Positions 9,987 to 19,738 are shown, counted from the stretch's first letter. The stretch is DNA of 64,000 nt from Comamonadaceae bacterium (GCA_947476465.1 CANJQN010000015.1:29626-93625), one strand, 5' to 3'. A program made the numbers and translations. Notes: generated by a model from the sequence alone, not told the origin.

Positions 9987-10742
9987 GTGCGCCCGCGCCG
10001 CATCTCCGATGAACCCGGCTTCGTGCTCCATCGCTACGACTGGAGCGAATCGAGCCTGATTCTTGAGGTGTTCACGCGCGCCCACGGCCGTGTAGCGCTG
10101 GTGGCCAAGGGCGCCAAGAAGCCCAGCTCCAACTTCCGCCCGGTGCTGCTGCCGCTGCAGCTGCTGCGGCTGGCCTTCGGCGCCGAGGGGGAGATCCGCA
10201 CCTTGAAGGACGCCGAATGGGCTGGCGGGCAGGTCATGCCGACCGGCGACGCGCTGCTGTCGGGCTACTACCTCAACGAGCTGCTGCTGCGGCTGCTGGC
10301 GCGCGACGACCCGCATCCGGCCCTGTTCGACAGCTACCGCTCCACCGTGCAGGTGCTGGCCTCCGAGCATGTCGAGGCCCTTCAGCCGGCGCTGCGTGCC
10401 TTCGAGCTGCTGGTGCTGCGCCAGACCGGCCTGCTGCCGGCGCTGGACACCCAGACCCTGGCCATGGCGCCTTTGCAGCCCGAAGGCCGCTACAGCCTGG
10501 TGCCCGAAGGCGGCCTGGTGCAGGCCCGCGCCGATGCCGACGACCGTGCCAGCCTGCCCGGCGCGCGCTGGGTGGCCCTGGAGGCGGCGCTGAACGACGC
10601 CGCGCCTTTCCACGCCACGCTGCGCGAGGCCGCCGCCAGCATGAATGAGCTCAAGCCGCAGTTGCGCGTCTTGCTCCACTACCATTGCGGTGTTTCCACG
10701 CTACGCACCCGGCAGCTGATGATGGACCTGCAGTCCCTCTGA
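9987..10742 (+). CDS. recO: DNA repair protein RecO
   Basis: This 251-residue protein acts in the RecFOR pathway, loading RecA on SSB-coated DNA. The N-terminal OB-fold has the motif [24 protein letters not shown] and [13 protein letters not shown]; the C-terminal helical domain includes [11 protein letters not shown] and [16 protein letters not shown]. The start is a GTG five bases after the era stop, chosen because the next residues match the conserved RecO N-terminus and no closer ATG exists. Confidence 0.95.
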   Translation: MRPRRISDEPGFVLHRYDWSESSLILEVFTRAHGRVALVAKGAKKPSSNFRPVLLPLQLLRLAFGAEGEIRTLKDAEWAGGQVMPTGDALLSGYYLNELLLRLLARDDPHPALFDSYRSTVQVLASEHVEALQPALRAFELLVLRQTGLLPALDTQTLAMAPLQPEGRYSLVPEGGLVQARADADDRASLPGARWVALEAALNDAAPFHATLREAAASMNELKPQLRVLLHYHCGVSTLRTRQLMMDLQSL

Positions 10743-10755
10743 GCGCCGGCATTCC

Positions 10756-11511
10756 ATGACGCTCGGCCGCACCGCACTTTCCGTCAATCTCAACAAGGTC
10801 GCCCTGGTGCGCAACACCCGGCACCTGGGCATTCCCAGCGTAGAGCGCGCGGCTGTGCTGTGCCTGGACGCCGGCGCGCAAGGCATCACCGTGCATCCGC
10901 GGCCCGACGCCCGCCACATCCGCAGCGACGACGTGCACCTGCTGCACGCGCTGGTGGCCGCGCGCCCGGGGGTGCAGCTCAACATCGAGGGCAACCCCTT
11001 CCACAACCTGATGGAATTCGTGCGCGAGTTGCGTCCGCACCAGGCCACCTTTGTCCCCGACAGCGAAGGCCAGTTCACCAGCGACCACGGCTGGGATTTC
11101 CCGGCCGACGCGCGGCGCCTGGCACCGCTGATCGCGCAAGCGCGCGCTTTGGGGGTGCGGGTCAGCCTGTTCATGGACCCGCGCGCCGACATGATGGCCG
11201 CTGTGCGCGCCGCTGGCGCCGACCGCATCGAGCTCTACACCGAAACGTACGCCCGGGCCTGGGGCACGCCCGAGCAGGCGCGGGTGTTGCACGGCTTCAC
11301 ACAGGCTGCTGAGGCGGCCCATGCGTTGGACCTGGGCGTCAACGCCGGGCATGACCTCAACCGAGACAACCTCACCGACTTTCTGCGCGCGGTCCCGGGT
11401 GTCGCAGAAGTGTCGATCGGCCATGCGCTGATCGCCGATGCGCTGGAGATCGGCTACGCGCAGACGGTGCGCGCCTACCTCGCGTGCATCGACCGTGCAG
11501 TCAAAGGTTGA
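10756..11511 (+). CDS. pdxJ: Pyridoxine 5'-phosphate synthase
   Basis: This 251-residue TIM-barrel enzyme condenses 3-amino-2-oxopropyl phosphate with 1-deoxyxylulose 5-phosphate to make pyridoxine 5'-phosphate. Family blocks are visible in order: LSVNLNKVALVRNTR, GITVHPRPDARHI, NIEGNPF, TFVPDSEGQFTSDHGWD, SLFMDPRAD, LGVNAGHDLN and EVSIGHALI. It follows recO by 13 bases, a common proteobacterial pairing. Confidence 0.96.
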   Translation: MTLGRTALSVNLNKVALVRNTRHLGIPSVERAAVLCLDAGAQGITVHPRPDARHIRSDDVHLLHALVAARPGVQLNIEGNPFHNLMEFVRELRPHQATFVPDSEGQFTSDHGWDFPADARRLAPLIAQARALGVRVSLFMDPRADMMAAVRAAGADRIELYTETYARAWGTPEQARVLHGFTQAAEAAHALDLGVNAGHDLNRDNLTDFLRAVPGVAEVSIGHALIADALEIGYAQTVRAYLACIDRAVKG

Positions 11512-11515
11512 GGCC

Positions 11516-12043
11516 ATGCTCCAGGTCGTGGCCTTGCCTCGATGGGCGCCCGGCGACGGGCTGCGCCTGCAGACCTGGCGCGTCAAGCACCAGCCGCACG
11601 ACTTTCACATTCCGGCCTTCATCAGTCTGGTGCGGGACCCCCACGAACTGTCCGCGGCTGATTTCATGGTCCACGTGCGCGCCGTCGCCGCCCGCATGCG
11701 ACCGTTCCCGCTGGCCCTGACCTACGCGCTGCCGGTGATGTGGGACGGCCAGCAGGCTCGCGTCTTCCTCATGCCGGAGCAGGGCGCTGGTGAGTTGTGG
11801 CGCTTGCACCGCACGCTGTTCAGCGGCGTCCTGGCGCCGTGGATGCCTGACGCCGGTTTTTTTCTGCCACACCTCCTGCTGGCCAGCTATTCCATGCCGC
11901 AGATGGCCCTGACGGTGGCCGACCAGTGGAACCACCACGAGGCGCCGCTGCATGCCGAGATCGACACCGTGGCCGTCGTGCGCTTGGGCGCTGAGCGCCC
12001 GCAGTGGCTGGCCCAGTTCGAGCTGGGGGCGGGCGCCGCATGA
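11516..12043 (+). CDS. 2'-5' RNA ligase (LigT/2H) family-like protein with degenerate motifs
   Basis: This 175-residue protein has the 2H-phosphoesterase layout: an opening strand (LQVVALPRW), a first motif region near residue 35, a [16 protein letters not shown] segment, and a second motif region near residue 119. The two catalytic HxT/S motifs of the family are not intact. The first reads F35-I-S and has lost its His; the second reads H119-L-L and has lost its Thr. It may be a non-catalytic member or a changed active site. It starts four bases after pdxJ and overlaps acpS (ATGA). The family assignment is from pattern and is tentative. Confidence 0.6.
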   Translation: MLQVVALPRWAPGDGLRLQTWRVKHQPHDFHIPAFISLVRDPHELSAADFMVHVRAVAARMRPFPLALTYALPVMWDGQQARVFLMPEQGAGELWRLHRTLFSGVLAPWMPDAGFFLPHLLLASYSMPQMALTVADQWNHHEAPLHAEIDTVAVVRLGAERPQWLAQFELGAGAA

Positions 12044-12456
12044 TCTACGGCATTGGCACCGACGTGTGCGACGTGCGACGCATCCGCGCCTCGCTCGATC
12101 GCCATGGCGAGCGGTTTGCCCGCAAGGTGCTGGCCGACGGCGAACTGGTCACTTGGCGCGCCCGCACTGCCCGCTGGCCCGAGCGCGGCCTGCGCTATCT
12201 GGCCACGCGCTTTTCGGCCAAGGAGGCGTTCAGCAAGGCCATCGGCCTGGGCATGCGCATGCCCATGACCTGGCGCAACTGCGAGATCGCCAAGCTGCCC
12301 ACCGGCCAGCCGGTGATCGTGCTGCACGGCCAGCTCAAGGCCTGGTTCGAATCGAAAGGGCTGCGAGCCCATGTCACCGTCACCGACGAAACCGACTATG
12401 CGGCGAGCTTCGTCGTCATCGAGTTCGTCGACTACAAGAAAGAAGATCCTCCATGA
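12040..12456 (+). CDS. acpS: Holo-[acyl-carrier-protein] synthase
   Basis: This 138-residue enzyme transfers 4'-phosphopantetheine from CoA to apo-ACP. The two signature motifs are present: [12 protein letters not shown] with metal-binding Asp8, and [13 protein letters not shown] with Glu62. It overlaps the preceding 2H-like gene and the following nagZ by ATGA junctions. The pdxJ-acpS order is widespread in proteobacteria. Confidence 0.96.
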   Translation: MIYGIGTDVCDVRRIRASLDRHGERFARKVLADGELVTWRARTARWPERGLRYLATRFSAKEAFSKAIGLGMRMPMTWRNCEIAKLPTGQPVIVLHGQLKAWFESKGLRAHVTVTDETDYAASFVVIEFVDYKKEDPP

Positions 12457-13613
12457 CCGAACACGCTCCCGTCATCCTCGATGTGGCGGGCCTGGCCCTG
12501 ACCGACGCCGACCGCCAACGCCTGGCCAACCCGCTGTGCGGCGGCATCATCTTGTTCGCCCGCAACTGGGAGAACCGCGACCAGCTCACGCACTTGTGCG
12601 CGGACATCAAGGCCGTGCGAGAAGACCTGCTGATCTGCGTCGACCACGAGGGCGGCCGCGTACAGCGCTTTCGCACCGACGGCTTCACCCGCCTGCCGCC
12701 CATGCGCGCCCTGGGCGAGTTGTGGATGAAAGACGGCGGCACCGGCGCCAGCGCCATGCGTGCCCAGGACGCCGCCAGCGCCTGCGGCTACGTGCTGGCC
12801 GCCGAGCTGCGCGCCTGCGGCGTTGATTTCAGCTTCACGCCTGTCCTGGACCTCAACTGGCAAGATGAGGCCCCCACGCAAGCGCAGGCGCTTGCTGCCC
12901 CCCGAGGGGGCTCGGGAAGCTTGGGGCGGCCCGGCGCTTCCCGAAGCGGCATCATCGGCGACCGTGCCTTCGACCGGGATCCGCGCGTGGCCACCGTGCT
13001 GGCCAAGAGCCTGATGCACGGCCTGCTGCAGGCGGGCATGGCCAACTGCGGCAAGCATTTCCCTGGGCATGGCTTCGTCAAGGCCGACTCGCACACCGAG
13101 ATCCCCGTCGACAAGCGCAGCCTCAAGGCCATCCTGGCCGACGACGCCGCGCCCTACGGGTGGCTCAGCACCACGCTCACCAGCGTGATGCCGGCGCATG
13201 TCATCTACCCCAAGGTCGATGCTCGCCCCGCCGGGTTTTCCCACCGCTGGCTGGGCGACATCCTGCGCAGCAAGCTGGGCTTCCAGGGCGCCGTCTTCAG
13301 CGACGACCTGAGCATGGCCGGCGCCCGGCGCATCGACGGCCGCGAGGTCAGCTACACCGAGGCCGCGGTGGTTGCGCTCAACGCCGGCTGCGACATGGTC
13401 TTGCTGTGCAACCAGTCGGTCCAGACCGAGAGCGGCGCGGCGGTAGACGAGTTGCTTCAAGGCCTGGCTGGCGCGCGCCGCAACGCGTGGTGGCGCCCCA
13501 GCGAGGCCAGCGAAATTCGCCGGCTTGAGCTGCTGCCGCAGCGACCTGCGCATTCGTGGGATGCGCTGATGGCCGAGCCGCGCTACATGCGGGCGCTGGA
13601 CCTGCTGCCCTGA
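12453..13613 (+). CDS. nagZ: Beta-N-acetylhexosaminidase NagZ with an in-frame repeat insertion
   Basis: This is a GH3 cytoplasmic enzyme that releases GlcNAc from anhydro-muropeptides in cell-wall recycling. Motifs are [11 protein letters not shown], the His-bearing KHFPGHGF (201-208), and [10 protein letters not shown] with the nucleophile Asp (about residue 284). At 386 residues it is longer than the usual 340-360. The excess is about 28 residues (137-164) between FTPVLDLNW and SGIIGDRAF, where other NagZ proteins continue almost directly. The extra DNA is a palindromic GC-rich repeat. The frame is intact and the catalytic motifs remain. Confidence 0.94.
   Translation: MTEHAPVILDVAGLALTDADRQRLANPLCGGIILFARNWENRDQLTHLCADIKAVREDLLICVDHEGGRVQRFRTDGFTRLPPMRALGELWMKDGGTGASAMRAQDAASACGYVLAAELRACGVDFSFTPVLDLNWQDEAPTQAQALAAPRGGSGSLGRPGASRSGIIGDRAFDRDPRVATVLAKSLMHGLLQAGMANCGKHFPGHGFVKADSHTEIPVDKRSLKAILADDAAPYGWLSTTLTSVMPAHVIYPKVDARPAGFSHRWLGDILRSKLGFQGAVFSDDLSMAGARRIDGREVSYTEAAVVALNAGCDMVLLCNQSVQTESGAAVDELLQGLAGARRNAWWRPSEASEIRRLELLPQRPAHSWDALMAEPRYMRALDLLP
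12871..12950 (+). repeat. Palindromic GC-rich repeat inside nagZ
   Basis: The stretch holds nested inverted repeats. GCAAGCGC (12878-12885) faces GCGCTTGC (12888-12895), a C6/G5 palindrome spans about 12898-12910, and CGGGAAGC (12913-12920) faces GCTTCCCG (12936-12943). The CCCCCCGAGGGGGC and GGGGCGGCCCGGC segments resemble intergenic repeats common in Comamonadaceae. It is translated in frame as a Gly, Ala and Pro-rich insert. Confidence 0.75.
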
Positions 13614-13673
13614 TCGACCGAGCCTGGGCTACCCCTGCTGCATCGCCACAGTCTGGCGGCACCGACCAAGAGC

Positions 13674-15569
13674 ATGACCGACCCTGTCTTCGCGCTGTTC
13701 GACGACCTCGACGCCCGCCCCGGGCAGCCGAGCAGTCGCCTGTACACCGGCTTCGTGCGCGAGCATCACTGCGCCGACCCGGGCACGCTCGACGCCACCT
13801 GGCATGCGGTCGAGGCGGACCAGCACGCCGGCCTGCACGCCGTGGTGCTGGCCGACTACGCGTGGGGTGACCGGCTGCAACGCGGCGCGGCGGCCGGCGG
13901 CGGTGAGTCGGCCCTGCGTGTGCTCCTGTTCGCGACCTTGCAGCACCTGTCGGCGCAGGAAGCCGATGTCTGGCTCCAGGCACAGGACGAGGGCCGCGCC
14001 ACACCGTCGCCCGCAGGCGTACTCGATCCGCAACCCAGCGTCGATCGCGCCGCGTTCGACGAGGCCATCGCCCGCATCCACGACGCCATCCGGCGTGGCG
14101 AAACCTACCAGGTCAACTACACCTATCGCCTCGACGGCCGCATGCATGGCAACCCCGCCGCGCTCTACCGGCGCCTGCGTGCCGCGCAGCCCGTGCCCTA
14201 CGGCGCCTTCATTGCCCTGCCGGCGCAGGCGGGGCAGCCGCGCCATGTGTTGTCGTGTTCGCCCGAGCTGTTCCTGCGTCACGCGCATGGCCTGTTGACC
14301 GCCCGGCCCATGAAGGGCACGGCCGCGCGCACCGGTGATCCCGCGCACGACGCCGCCACAGCGCGCTGGCTGGCCGGTGACGCCAAGAACCGTGCCGAAA
14401 ACGTGATGATCGTCGACCTGTTGCGCAACGATCTCGGCCGCATCGCCCGTACCGGGTCGGTCAAGGTGCCGGCGCTGTTTTCGGTCGAGCCCCATGGCGC
14501 GGTGTTGCAGATGACATCCACCGTGCAGGCCGAAGTCGCGCCCGGCGTCGGCTTTGCCGATCTGCTGCGCGCCACCTTTCCCTGCGGCTCCATCACCGGC
14601 GCGCCCAAGCACCACACCATGTCGCTAATTGCGCAGCTGGAGACCACGCCGCGCGGCCTGTACACCGGCGCTATCGGCTGGATCGACGCGCCGACCGCGG
14701 GCGCGGCCAGCGGCACAGCCTGTGGCGATTTCTGCCTGTCGGTGGCCATCCGCACCGTGGTGCTGGGCGGCGTCGAGGTCGACGGCCTGCGCCCCGCGCG
14801 GCTCGGCGTGGGCGCGGGCATCGTCATCGACAGCCAGCCCGAGGCCGAGTTCGAGGAGTGCCGGCTCAAGGCTCGTTTTCTCACCGCGCTGGACCCTGGC
14901 TTCGAGCTGTTTGAGACCTTGCTGGCCAGCGCCGGGGAGGGCTTGCGGCATCTGTCCCGGCATCTGCATCGCCTGGCCGGCAGTGCGCAGGCCCTGGGCT
15001 TTGCCTTCGACGCCGCACAGGCCGGCCAGCGTCTGCTCGAGCATGTGCAGACCCTGCCCGTTGACACCCCCCATCGCGTGCGCCTGACCCTGGCGCACGA
15101 TGGTGGCCTCACGATCACCAGCGCAGGCCTGGCACCGCTGCCGCAGCACCCGGTGCGTCTGATCTTCGCGCCGCATCCGGTGGCCCGGCCCGCGTTGCTG
15201 GCCCGGCACAAGACCACGCTGCGCCAGGACTACGACGCCGGCGTGCGCGCCGCCGAGGCGGGCGGCGCCTTCGACAGCCTGTTCTTCACCCCCGACGGTC
15301 GGCTCACCGAGGGCGGTCGCAGCAACGTGTTCGTCAAGCTCGGCGGCCGCTGGTGGACCCCGCCGGTCAGCGACGGCGTGCTGCCCGGTGTGATGCGGGC
15401 GGTGGTCCTGGAAGACCCGCAATGGCAGGCGGGCGAGCGCAGCATTCATCGCGACGAACTGCCGGGCGCGAAGGGCTGGATGGTCTGCAATGCCTTGCGC
15501 GGGACGTTGATGGCCCAGGTGCAGGGGCCCGCACCCGCGGACGATGGCATCCATGGTCGGTCACAATGA
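13674..15569 (+). CDS. pabB: Aminodeoxychorismate synthase component I fused to 4-amino-4-deoxychorismate lyase (PabB-PabC)
   Basis: This 631-residue fusion covers two steps of p-aminobenzoate synthesis for folate. The N-terminal half (about 1-400) is a chorismate-binding domain with IRRGETYQVNYTYR, the LTARPMKGTAAR and DLLRNDLGRIA motifs, and FPCGSITGAPK. The C-terminal part (about 405-620) is a class IV aminotransferase-fold lyase with ELFETLLAS, RHKTTLRQDYD and LTEGGRSNVFVK. The glutamine amidotransferase partner (PabA) is not in the window. It begins 60 bases after nagZ. Confidence 0.94.
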   Translation: MTDPVFALFDDLDARPGQPSSRLYTGFVREHHCADPGTLDATWHAVEADQHAGLHAVVLADYAWGDRLQRGAAAGGGESALRVLLFATLQHLSAQEADVWLQAQDEGRATPSPAGVLDPQPSVDRAAFDEAIARIHDAIRRGETYQVNYTYRLDGRMHGNPAALYRRLRAAQPVPYGAFIALPAQAGQPRHVLSCSPELFLRHAHGLLTARPMKGTAARTGDPAHDAATARWLAGDAKNRAENVMIVDLLRNDLGRIARTGSVKVPALFSVEPHGAVLQMTSTVQAEVAPGVGFADLLRATFPCGSITGAPKHHTMSLIAQLETTPRGLYTGAIGWIDAPTAGAASGTACGDFCLSVAIRTVVLGGVEVDGLRPARLGVGAGIVIDSQPEAEFEECRLKARFLTALDPGFELFETLLASAGEGLRHLSRHLHRLAGSAQALGFAFDAAQAGQRLLEHVQTLPVDTPHRVRLTLAHDGGLTITSAGLAPLPQHPVRLIFAPHPVARPALLARHKTTLRQDYDAGVRAAEAGGAFDSLFFTPDGRLTEGGRSNVFVKLGGRWWTPPVSDGVLPGVMRAVVLEDPQWQAGERSIHRDELPGAKGWMVCNALRGTLMAQVQGPAPADDGIHGRSQ

Positions 15570-15575
15570 TGCGCA

Positions 15576-16526
15576 ATGAAGCCCATGGGTGAGCGCGAAG
15601 ATTCGCGCGAAGTTGATCTGAACGCTGCACCGCGCACCGCGCTGCAACTGCTGCATGCCTACGAAGCCATGCGCAACGCGCTACCGGTGGCCAGATGTCC
15701 AGCGCGATGGGTGCGGGGCGATGATCTGGCCAGCCTGACGGACCGCTACAGCGCCTTCTTCTTCGATGCTTTCGGCGTCCTCAATATCGGCGACACACCC
15801 ATACCCGGTGCGGCCGAGCGGCTGGTGAACTTGCGCCGCGCTGGCCGCCGCATCGTCGTGGTGAGTAACGCGGCGAGCGTTCCACCCCGGGCGCTCGCAG
15901 CGGCATACCAGGCCATGGGGTTCGAACTCGAACCCCATGAGATCGTGACCAGCCGCGAAGCCATGGGGGTGTTCTTGCAGCGATCCTCCCCGCGCCTCTG
16001 GGGCGTGGTTGCGCCGCCTGGCGCGCAGCTGGACGATCTGCCTTGCCGCATGGTGCACCTGGGCGAGATGCCGCACGCGCTCGATCAGGTTGAAGGGTTC
16101 ATCCTGCTCTCATCGCTGGACAAAGACACCGACGCGAAGGAGCGCCTCGCCCACGCCCTGCGCATGCGGCCGCGGCCGGTGCTGGTGGCCAATGCCGATC
16201 TGGCGGCGCCACGGGAGGACGGGTTTTCGGTGGAGCCCGGTTACCTGGCCCGGTGGCTGACCCGCACCGCCTCGCTCAGTCCGACGTACTTTGGAAAGCC
16301 CTTCCCGCCCATCTTCGAGCTGGCGTTGCAGCGCCTGGGGCCCGGCGTCGCGCCGCAGCAGGTTCTGATGGTCGGCGACACCCTGCACACCGATGTATTG
16401 GGCGGCGCGCATGCCGGGTTGCACACGGCACTGGTCGTTCGTTACGGCGTCAGCGCCGAGCTGGACTGGGCGGCGGCTGTAGCACACACCGGAATCGTTC
16501 CCGATCACGTCATCGATCACATCTGA
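15576..16526 (+). CDS. HAD superfamily (IIA) hydrolase-like protein
   Basis: This 316-residue protein follows the HAD-IIA (NagD-like) plan. Motif I is FFFDAFGVLN, motif II VVVSNAAS, motif III GKPFPPIFELAL and motif IV MVGDTLHTDVLGG. The nucleophile Asp of motif I is present, but the second Asp of DxD, the usual acid/base, is Phe. Some HAD-IIA subgroups share such changes, so phosphatase activity is uncertain. It starts six bases after pabBC. A second ATG at 15585 is an alternative start. The substrate is unknown. Confidence 0.8.
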   Translation: MKPMGEREDSREVDLNAAPRTALQLLHAYEAMRNALPVARCPARWVRGDDLASLTDRYSAFFFDAFGVLNIGDTPIPGAAERLVNLRRAGRRIVVVSNAASVPPRALAAAYQAMGFELEPHEIVTSREAMGVFLQRSSPRLWGVVAPPGAQLDDLPCRMVHLGEMPHALDQVEGFILLSSLDKDTDAKERLAHALRMRPRPVLVANADLAAPREDGFSVEPGYLARWLTRTASLSPTYFGKPFPPIFELALQRLGPGVAPQQVLMVGDTLHTDVLGGAHAGLHTALVVRYGVSAELDWAAAVAHTGIVPDHVIDHI

Positions 16527-16546
16527 ACTGCGCGTAACGATCAGGG

Positions 16547-18226
16547 CTACGTGGCAGGCACGGGTGGCTTCGGGCCATCTGACATGAAAGGTGCAGCGAC
16601 AGTGCCGTTGATCTTGATATCCAGGAGGATGGGGCCGTCAGGCTTTGCGAGCAGCGGCTTGAGCGCGCGTAATTGCTCAATGTTGCGAACGGTCGCTGTC
16701 CTGAATCCGAGCGCATCGGCGATCGGCGCGAAATCGACCATGGGGAACTGCGACAGCGCGGTTGGCATGCCACGCATCTTGAGCAGGTGCAGTTCAGCAC
16801 CGTATGCGCCGTCATTGAGCAATACGATCACAAGGGGAAGGTCCTCTCGCACGGTAGTTTCGAGTTCACTCAGGGTCATCAGGAAACCGCCGTCGCCGAC
16901 GATCAGAACCGTCGTGCGTTCCGGGCTCGCGCACGCAAACCCCAGTGCTGCGCCAAACCCCATACCGATGGAGGCGAAGTCCGCCGTCCATTTGAAGAAT
17001 GCCGGATCAGGAACCGACACATACGGCGCAATCGAAAGAAAGTTGCCCGCGTCATAGACGAGGGTTCGCTTCTCCGGCAACAGCCGGTCCAACTCAATGC
17101 CGACGCGTCGAGGATCCAGGGTTTGTTCACTGGATACGTCCTTGAAATCTCGGGACAGATCGTAGTTCTCCAGCCAATCACGCAGCGGCGCAGAGCGCAT
17201 GTCCATGTCTTCAGGCCGGCGTGCCGGCAGTGCAGCCATAAGCTGCTGCGCGGCAGATTTTGCATCTGCGGCGATGGCGACATCGCAATGGAACCAGCGC
17301 CCCAGCTTATCCCTTGAGTGATCGATCTGGATCACCGAAGCTTCTGGCGCAAATGCGTTGCCATAACTTGTGGTGCGTTCGTTGAGGCTGGCGCCGACAG
17401 CCAAAATGCAATCGGCCTGTTCAATGAGACGGCGTCCGCCCCCGTGTGAAAACGAACCGACCACGCCGCAATCGAAAGGGTGCCCACGGAAAAGATCTTT
17501 CGCCTTGATCGTCGTGGCGACCGCCGCGCCCAGATGGTCCGCCAAGGCGATCAAAGCGTCGCGCGTCGCTGGGGCCCGTGCACCCTGTCCGGCGACGATC
17601 AAAGGCTTGCGACTTTGCGATAACAAATGAACGGCCGCCGAAATGGCGGCAGCGCGAGCTGGCCGCAACGATGCAACCGGCGCGGATATTTGCTTGGGCT
17701 GCGTTGCCTGGGGATCGACCTGACTCATCTGAACGTCATGTGGCAACAGATAGGCGTACGCCCCCAGGCGGGCTTGTTCGTAGGCCATGGTCAGAGCTTG
17801 CCGCGCAGACACTGCAAGAGAAGCTGTGCAGCTTGGGATGCCGGTTGCACGTATGGCTTGCGCGAGTTCGAAGCCCTTCAGGTCGGGGCCAAGGGTCATG
17901 GGCGATGCCGCTGGCATCGCTGTGTCGCCAACGATCACAAGCACAGGAGAGCCGGTGCGGTGAGCGAAGGTCATGCCATGGATCGCATTGGATGCGCTAG
18001 GGCCGCGCCCAAGCACCGCAATACCGACCCGGCCCGTCGCCGCCGCATAACCCGCCGCCATGGCGCAAGCGTTGTTCTCGTGCCGAGCGGTAAGCACTCT
18101 CACTCCGGCTGAATCGAGGCTGGCCAAGAGCTGCGCAGTGTCGTCGCTCATCAAACAAAAAACACACTCGACCCCAAGATTTTTGAGGTCGAGCGCAAGG
18201 GCTTCGTAAAGCGGAATCAATTGCAT
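16547..18226 (-). CDS. Thiamine-diphosphate-dependent enzyme (acetolactate synthase/decarboxylase family)
   Basis: This 559-residue protein has the three-domain ThDP fold. The N-terminal PYR domain carries the cofactor-activating Glu50 (ARHENNACAMAAGYA). The central domain (about 190-330) has LIVAGQGARAPATRD. The C-terminal PP domain has the Mg-ThDP motif GDGGFLMT (444-451) ending in ND (471-472). Acetolactate synthases, sulfoacetaldehyde acetyltransferases and 2-oxoacid decarboxylases share this build, and no residue here decides between them. It lies 87 bases downstream of a MocR regulator on the same strand. The start ATG is at 18226. Confidence 0.85.
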   Translation of the reverse strand: MQLIPLYEALALDLKNLGVECVFCLMSDDTAQLLASLDSAGVRVLTARHENNACAMAAGYAAATGRVGIAVLGRGPSASNAIHGMTFAHRTGSPVLVIVGDTAMPAASPMTLGPDLKGFELAQAIRATGIPSCTASLAVSARQALTMAYEQARLGAYAYLLPHDVQMSQVDPQATQPKQISAPVASLRPARAAAISAAVHLLSQSRKPLIVAGQGARAPATRDALIALADHLGAAVATTIKAKDLFRGHPFDCGVVGSFSHGGGRRLIEQADCILAVGASLNERTTSYGNAFAPEASVIQIDHSRDKLGRWFHCDVAIAADAKSAAQQLMAALPARRPEDMDMRSAPLRDWLENYDLSRDFKDVSSEQTLDPRRVGIELDRLLPEKRTLVYDAGNFLSIAPYVSVPDPAFFKWTADFASIGMGFGAALGFACASPERTTVLIVGDGGFLMTLSELETTVREDLPLVIVLLNDGAYGAELHLLKMRGMPTALSQFPMVDFAPIADALGFRTATVRNIEQLRALKPLLAKPDGPILLDIKINGTVAAPFMSDGPKPPVPAT

Positions 18227-18313
18227 GGCTATGAGGTCTTGAAAAACTGGATGGGATCTATCGGGTTGAACACCGCGCGTCGTGGTTTTTAATCATAGCC
18301 ACTGGCCGAGGTG

Positions 18314-19729
18314 CTAGCCGAAGCGCTTCGAGAGAAAGCCGAGAATATGCGCGCTGCCGCTGGTTGCAAGATTGAATCGCATCCAGGTCGAAGGGCTCTG
18401 CAAAGGGGTGAACAAGCTGCCCGGCGCAAGAAGAATATCTTCCGCCAGACCGTCGATGGCCAATGTATCGCTGTCCACTCCTGTATCGGCCCACACCAGT
18501 ACGCCGTATAACGGTGGCGTTGGAATTTTCAGGCCAATCGCTTGCAGCTTGCGCAGCGTCGGCTCGCGCACCGCTGCAACCCGATTGCGAATGCGCGCCA
18601 TGTGCTTGCGGTAGTGGCCGTCATTGAGCACCTTGTACACCACGCGTTCCCCGATTTCGGATGTGGTCAGGCATGTCTTGAGTTTTTGCTCCATCAGAGC
18701 CGCCGCGAGATCCTGGTCACAGGCGAGAAAGCCCACGCGCAAGGTGGCGGACAAGGTCTTTGAAAAGCTCGATACATAGATAACCCGCCGCAACTGGTCC
18801 AAGGTGGCGAGCCTTGTCGCCGCGCCACCGTGAAAATCGGAGAAGACGTCCGTTTCGATCACCAGGAAGTCCTCGTGTTCGGCGGTCTGGAGGATTGAAT
18901 GTGCCTTCGCTGCCGATACGCTGGTGCCGGTGGGGTTCTGAAGCACGGAATTGACCAGAAAAAGCTTGGGCTTGTGCTGTCTGGCGCAGGCCTGGAGACG
19001 CTCGATGTCGGGCCCGTCGGCCAAGCGCGGGATGCCGATCACCTTGAGGCCGAGCGATGCGAACATCGCGAACATTCGGTACCAGGCCGGATCCTCGACC
19101 AGTACTGTGTCACCGGGAACCGTCAGTTCCCGGCAGATGAGGTCGATCGCCTGCGTGACGCCTGAGGTAAGAACGATCTGCTCCGGCTTGGCTGAAATTT
19201 CGCACTCCGCCAATTTGAGGCACAGCTGGTTGCGCAGCGGCAGGAACCCGCCCGGCGTGCCGTAGTGAAGCATGGAGTCAAGGTTTTGACGTCCTACGGC
19301 GCGCACAGTTGAAGCGAGCATGTCGGCGTCGAGCCAGGCGGCGGGCAGCAAGGCAGACCCAGGCATGTTGGCGCGCGCCAGGCTCCCGAACTGGTTCCAG
19401 ATCAGCCAGGACCTGCTGACGGATTCGGCGGTTTTCTGGCGACGGGCCAGCGGCCCTGCGTTCGGCCGCTTGCGCGCGAAGAAGCCCGACCCGCTGCGCG
19501 ATTCCAGGTATCCGAGCGCGACCAGGCGCTCGTAGGCGTTCACCACCGTGAAGCGGCTCACTCCCTGCTCTTGTGCCTGCGCACGGATGGAGGGGACCTT
19601 TTCACCTTGGCTGAGCCTTCCCTCGTCGATCTGCGCGCTGATGCTGCGGACCAGTTGTTCGACCAGCGTCACACCGGCGCTGCCGGGCCCGTGAGATGCA
19701 GAGTGGCCCTGGGGGAATTGCGACTTCAT
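18314..19729 (-). CDS. MocR-type transcriptional regulator (GntR DNA-binding domain plus PLP aminotransferase domain)
   Basis: This 471-residue protein begins with a winged-helix GntR domain (about 20-90: PSIRAQAQEQGVSRFTVVNAYERL). It continues as a fold-type I aminotransferase-like domain with the PLP lysine Lys324 in SSFSKTLSATLRVGFLA and a conserved NPTG segment. MocR proteins sense amino-metabolites or PLP and usually control divergent genes. Here the divergent genes encode a Bug binding protein and a dioxygenase, and the gene downstream encodes a ThDP enzyme. The start at 19729 leaves a 153-base divergent region with direct repeats. Confidence 0.9.
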   Translation of the reverse strand: MKSQFPQGHSASHGPGSAGVTLVEQLVRSISAQIDEGRLSQGEKVPSIRAQAQEQGVSRFTVVNAYERLVALGYLESRSGSGFFARKRPNAGPLARRQKTAESVSRSWLIWNQFGSLARANMPGSALLPAAWLDADMLASTVRAVGRQNLDSMLHYGTPGGFLPLRNQLCLKLAECEISAKPEQIVLTSGVTQAIDLICRELTVPGDTVLVEDPAWYRMFAMFASLGLKVIGIPRLADGPDIERLQACARQHKPKLFLVNSVLQNPTGTSVSAAKAHSILQTAEHEDFLVIETDVFSDFHGGAATRLATLDQLRRVIYVSSFSKTLSATLRVGFLACDQDLAAALMEQKLKTCLTTSEIGERVVYKVLNDGHYRKHMARIRNRVAAVREPTLRKLQAIGLKIPTPPLYGVLVWADTGVDSDTLAIDGLAEDILLAPGSLFTPLQSPSTWMRFNLATSGSAHILGFLSKRFG

Positions 19730-19738
19730 CGGTCAACT

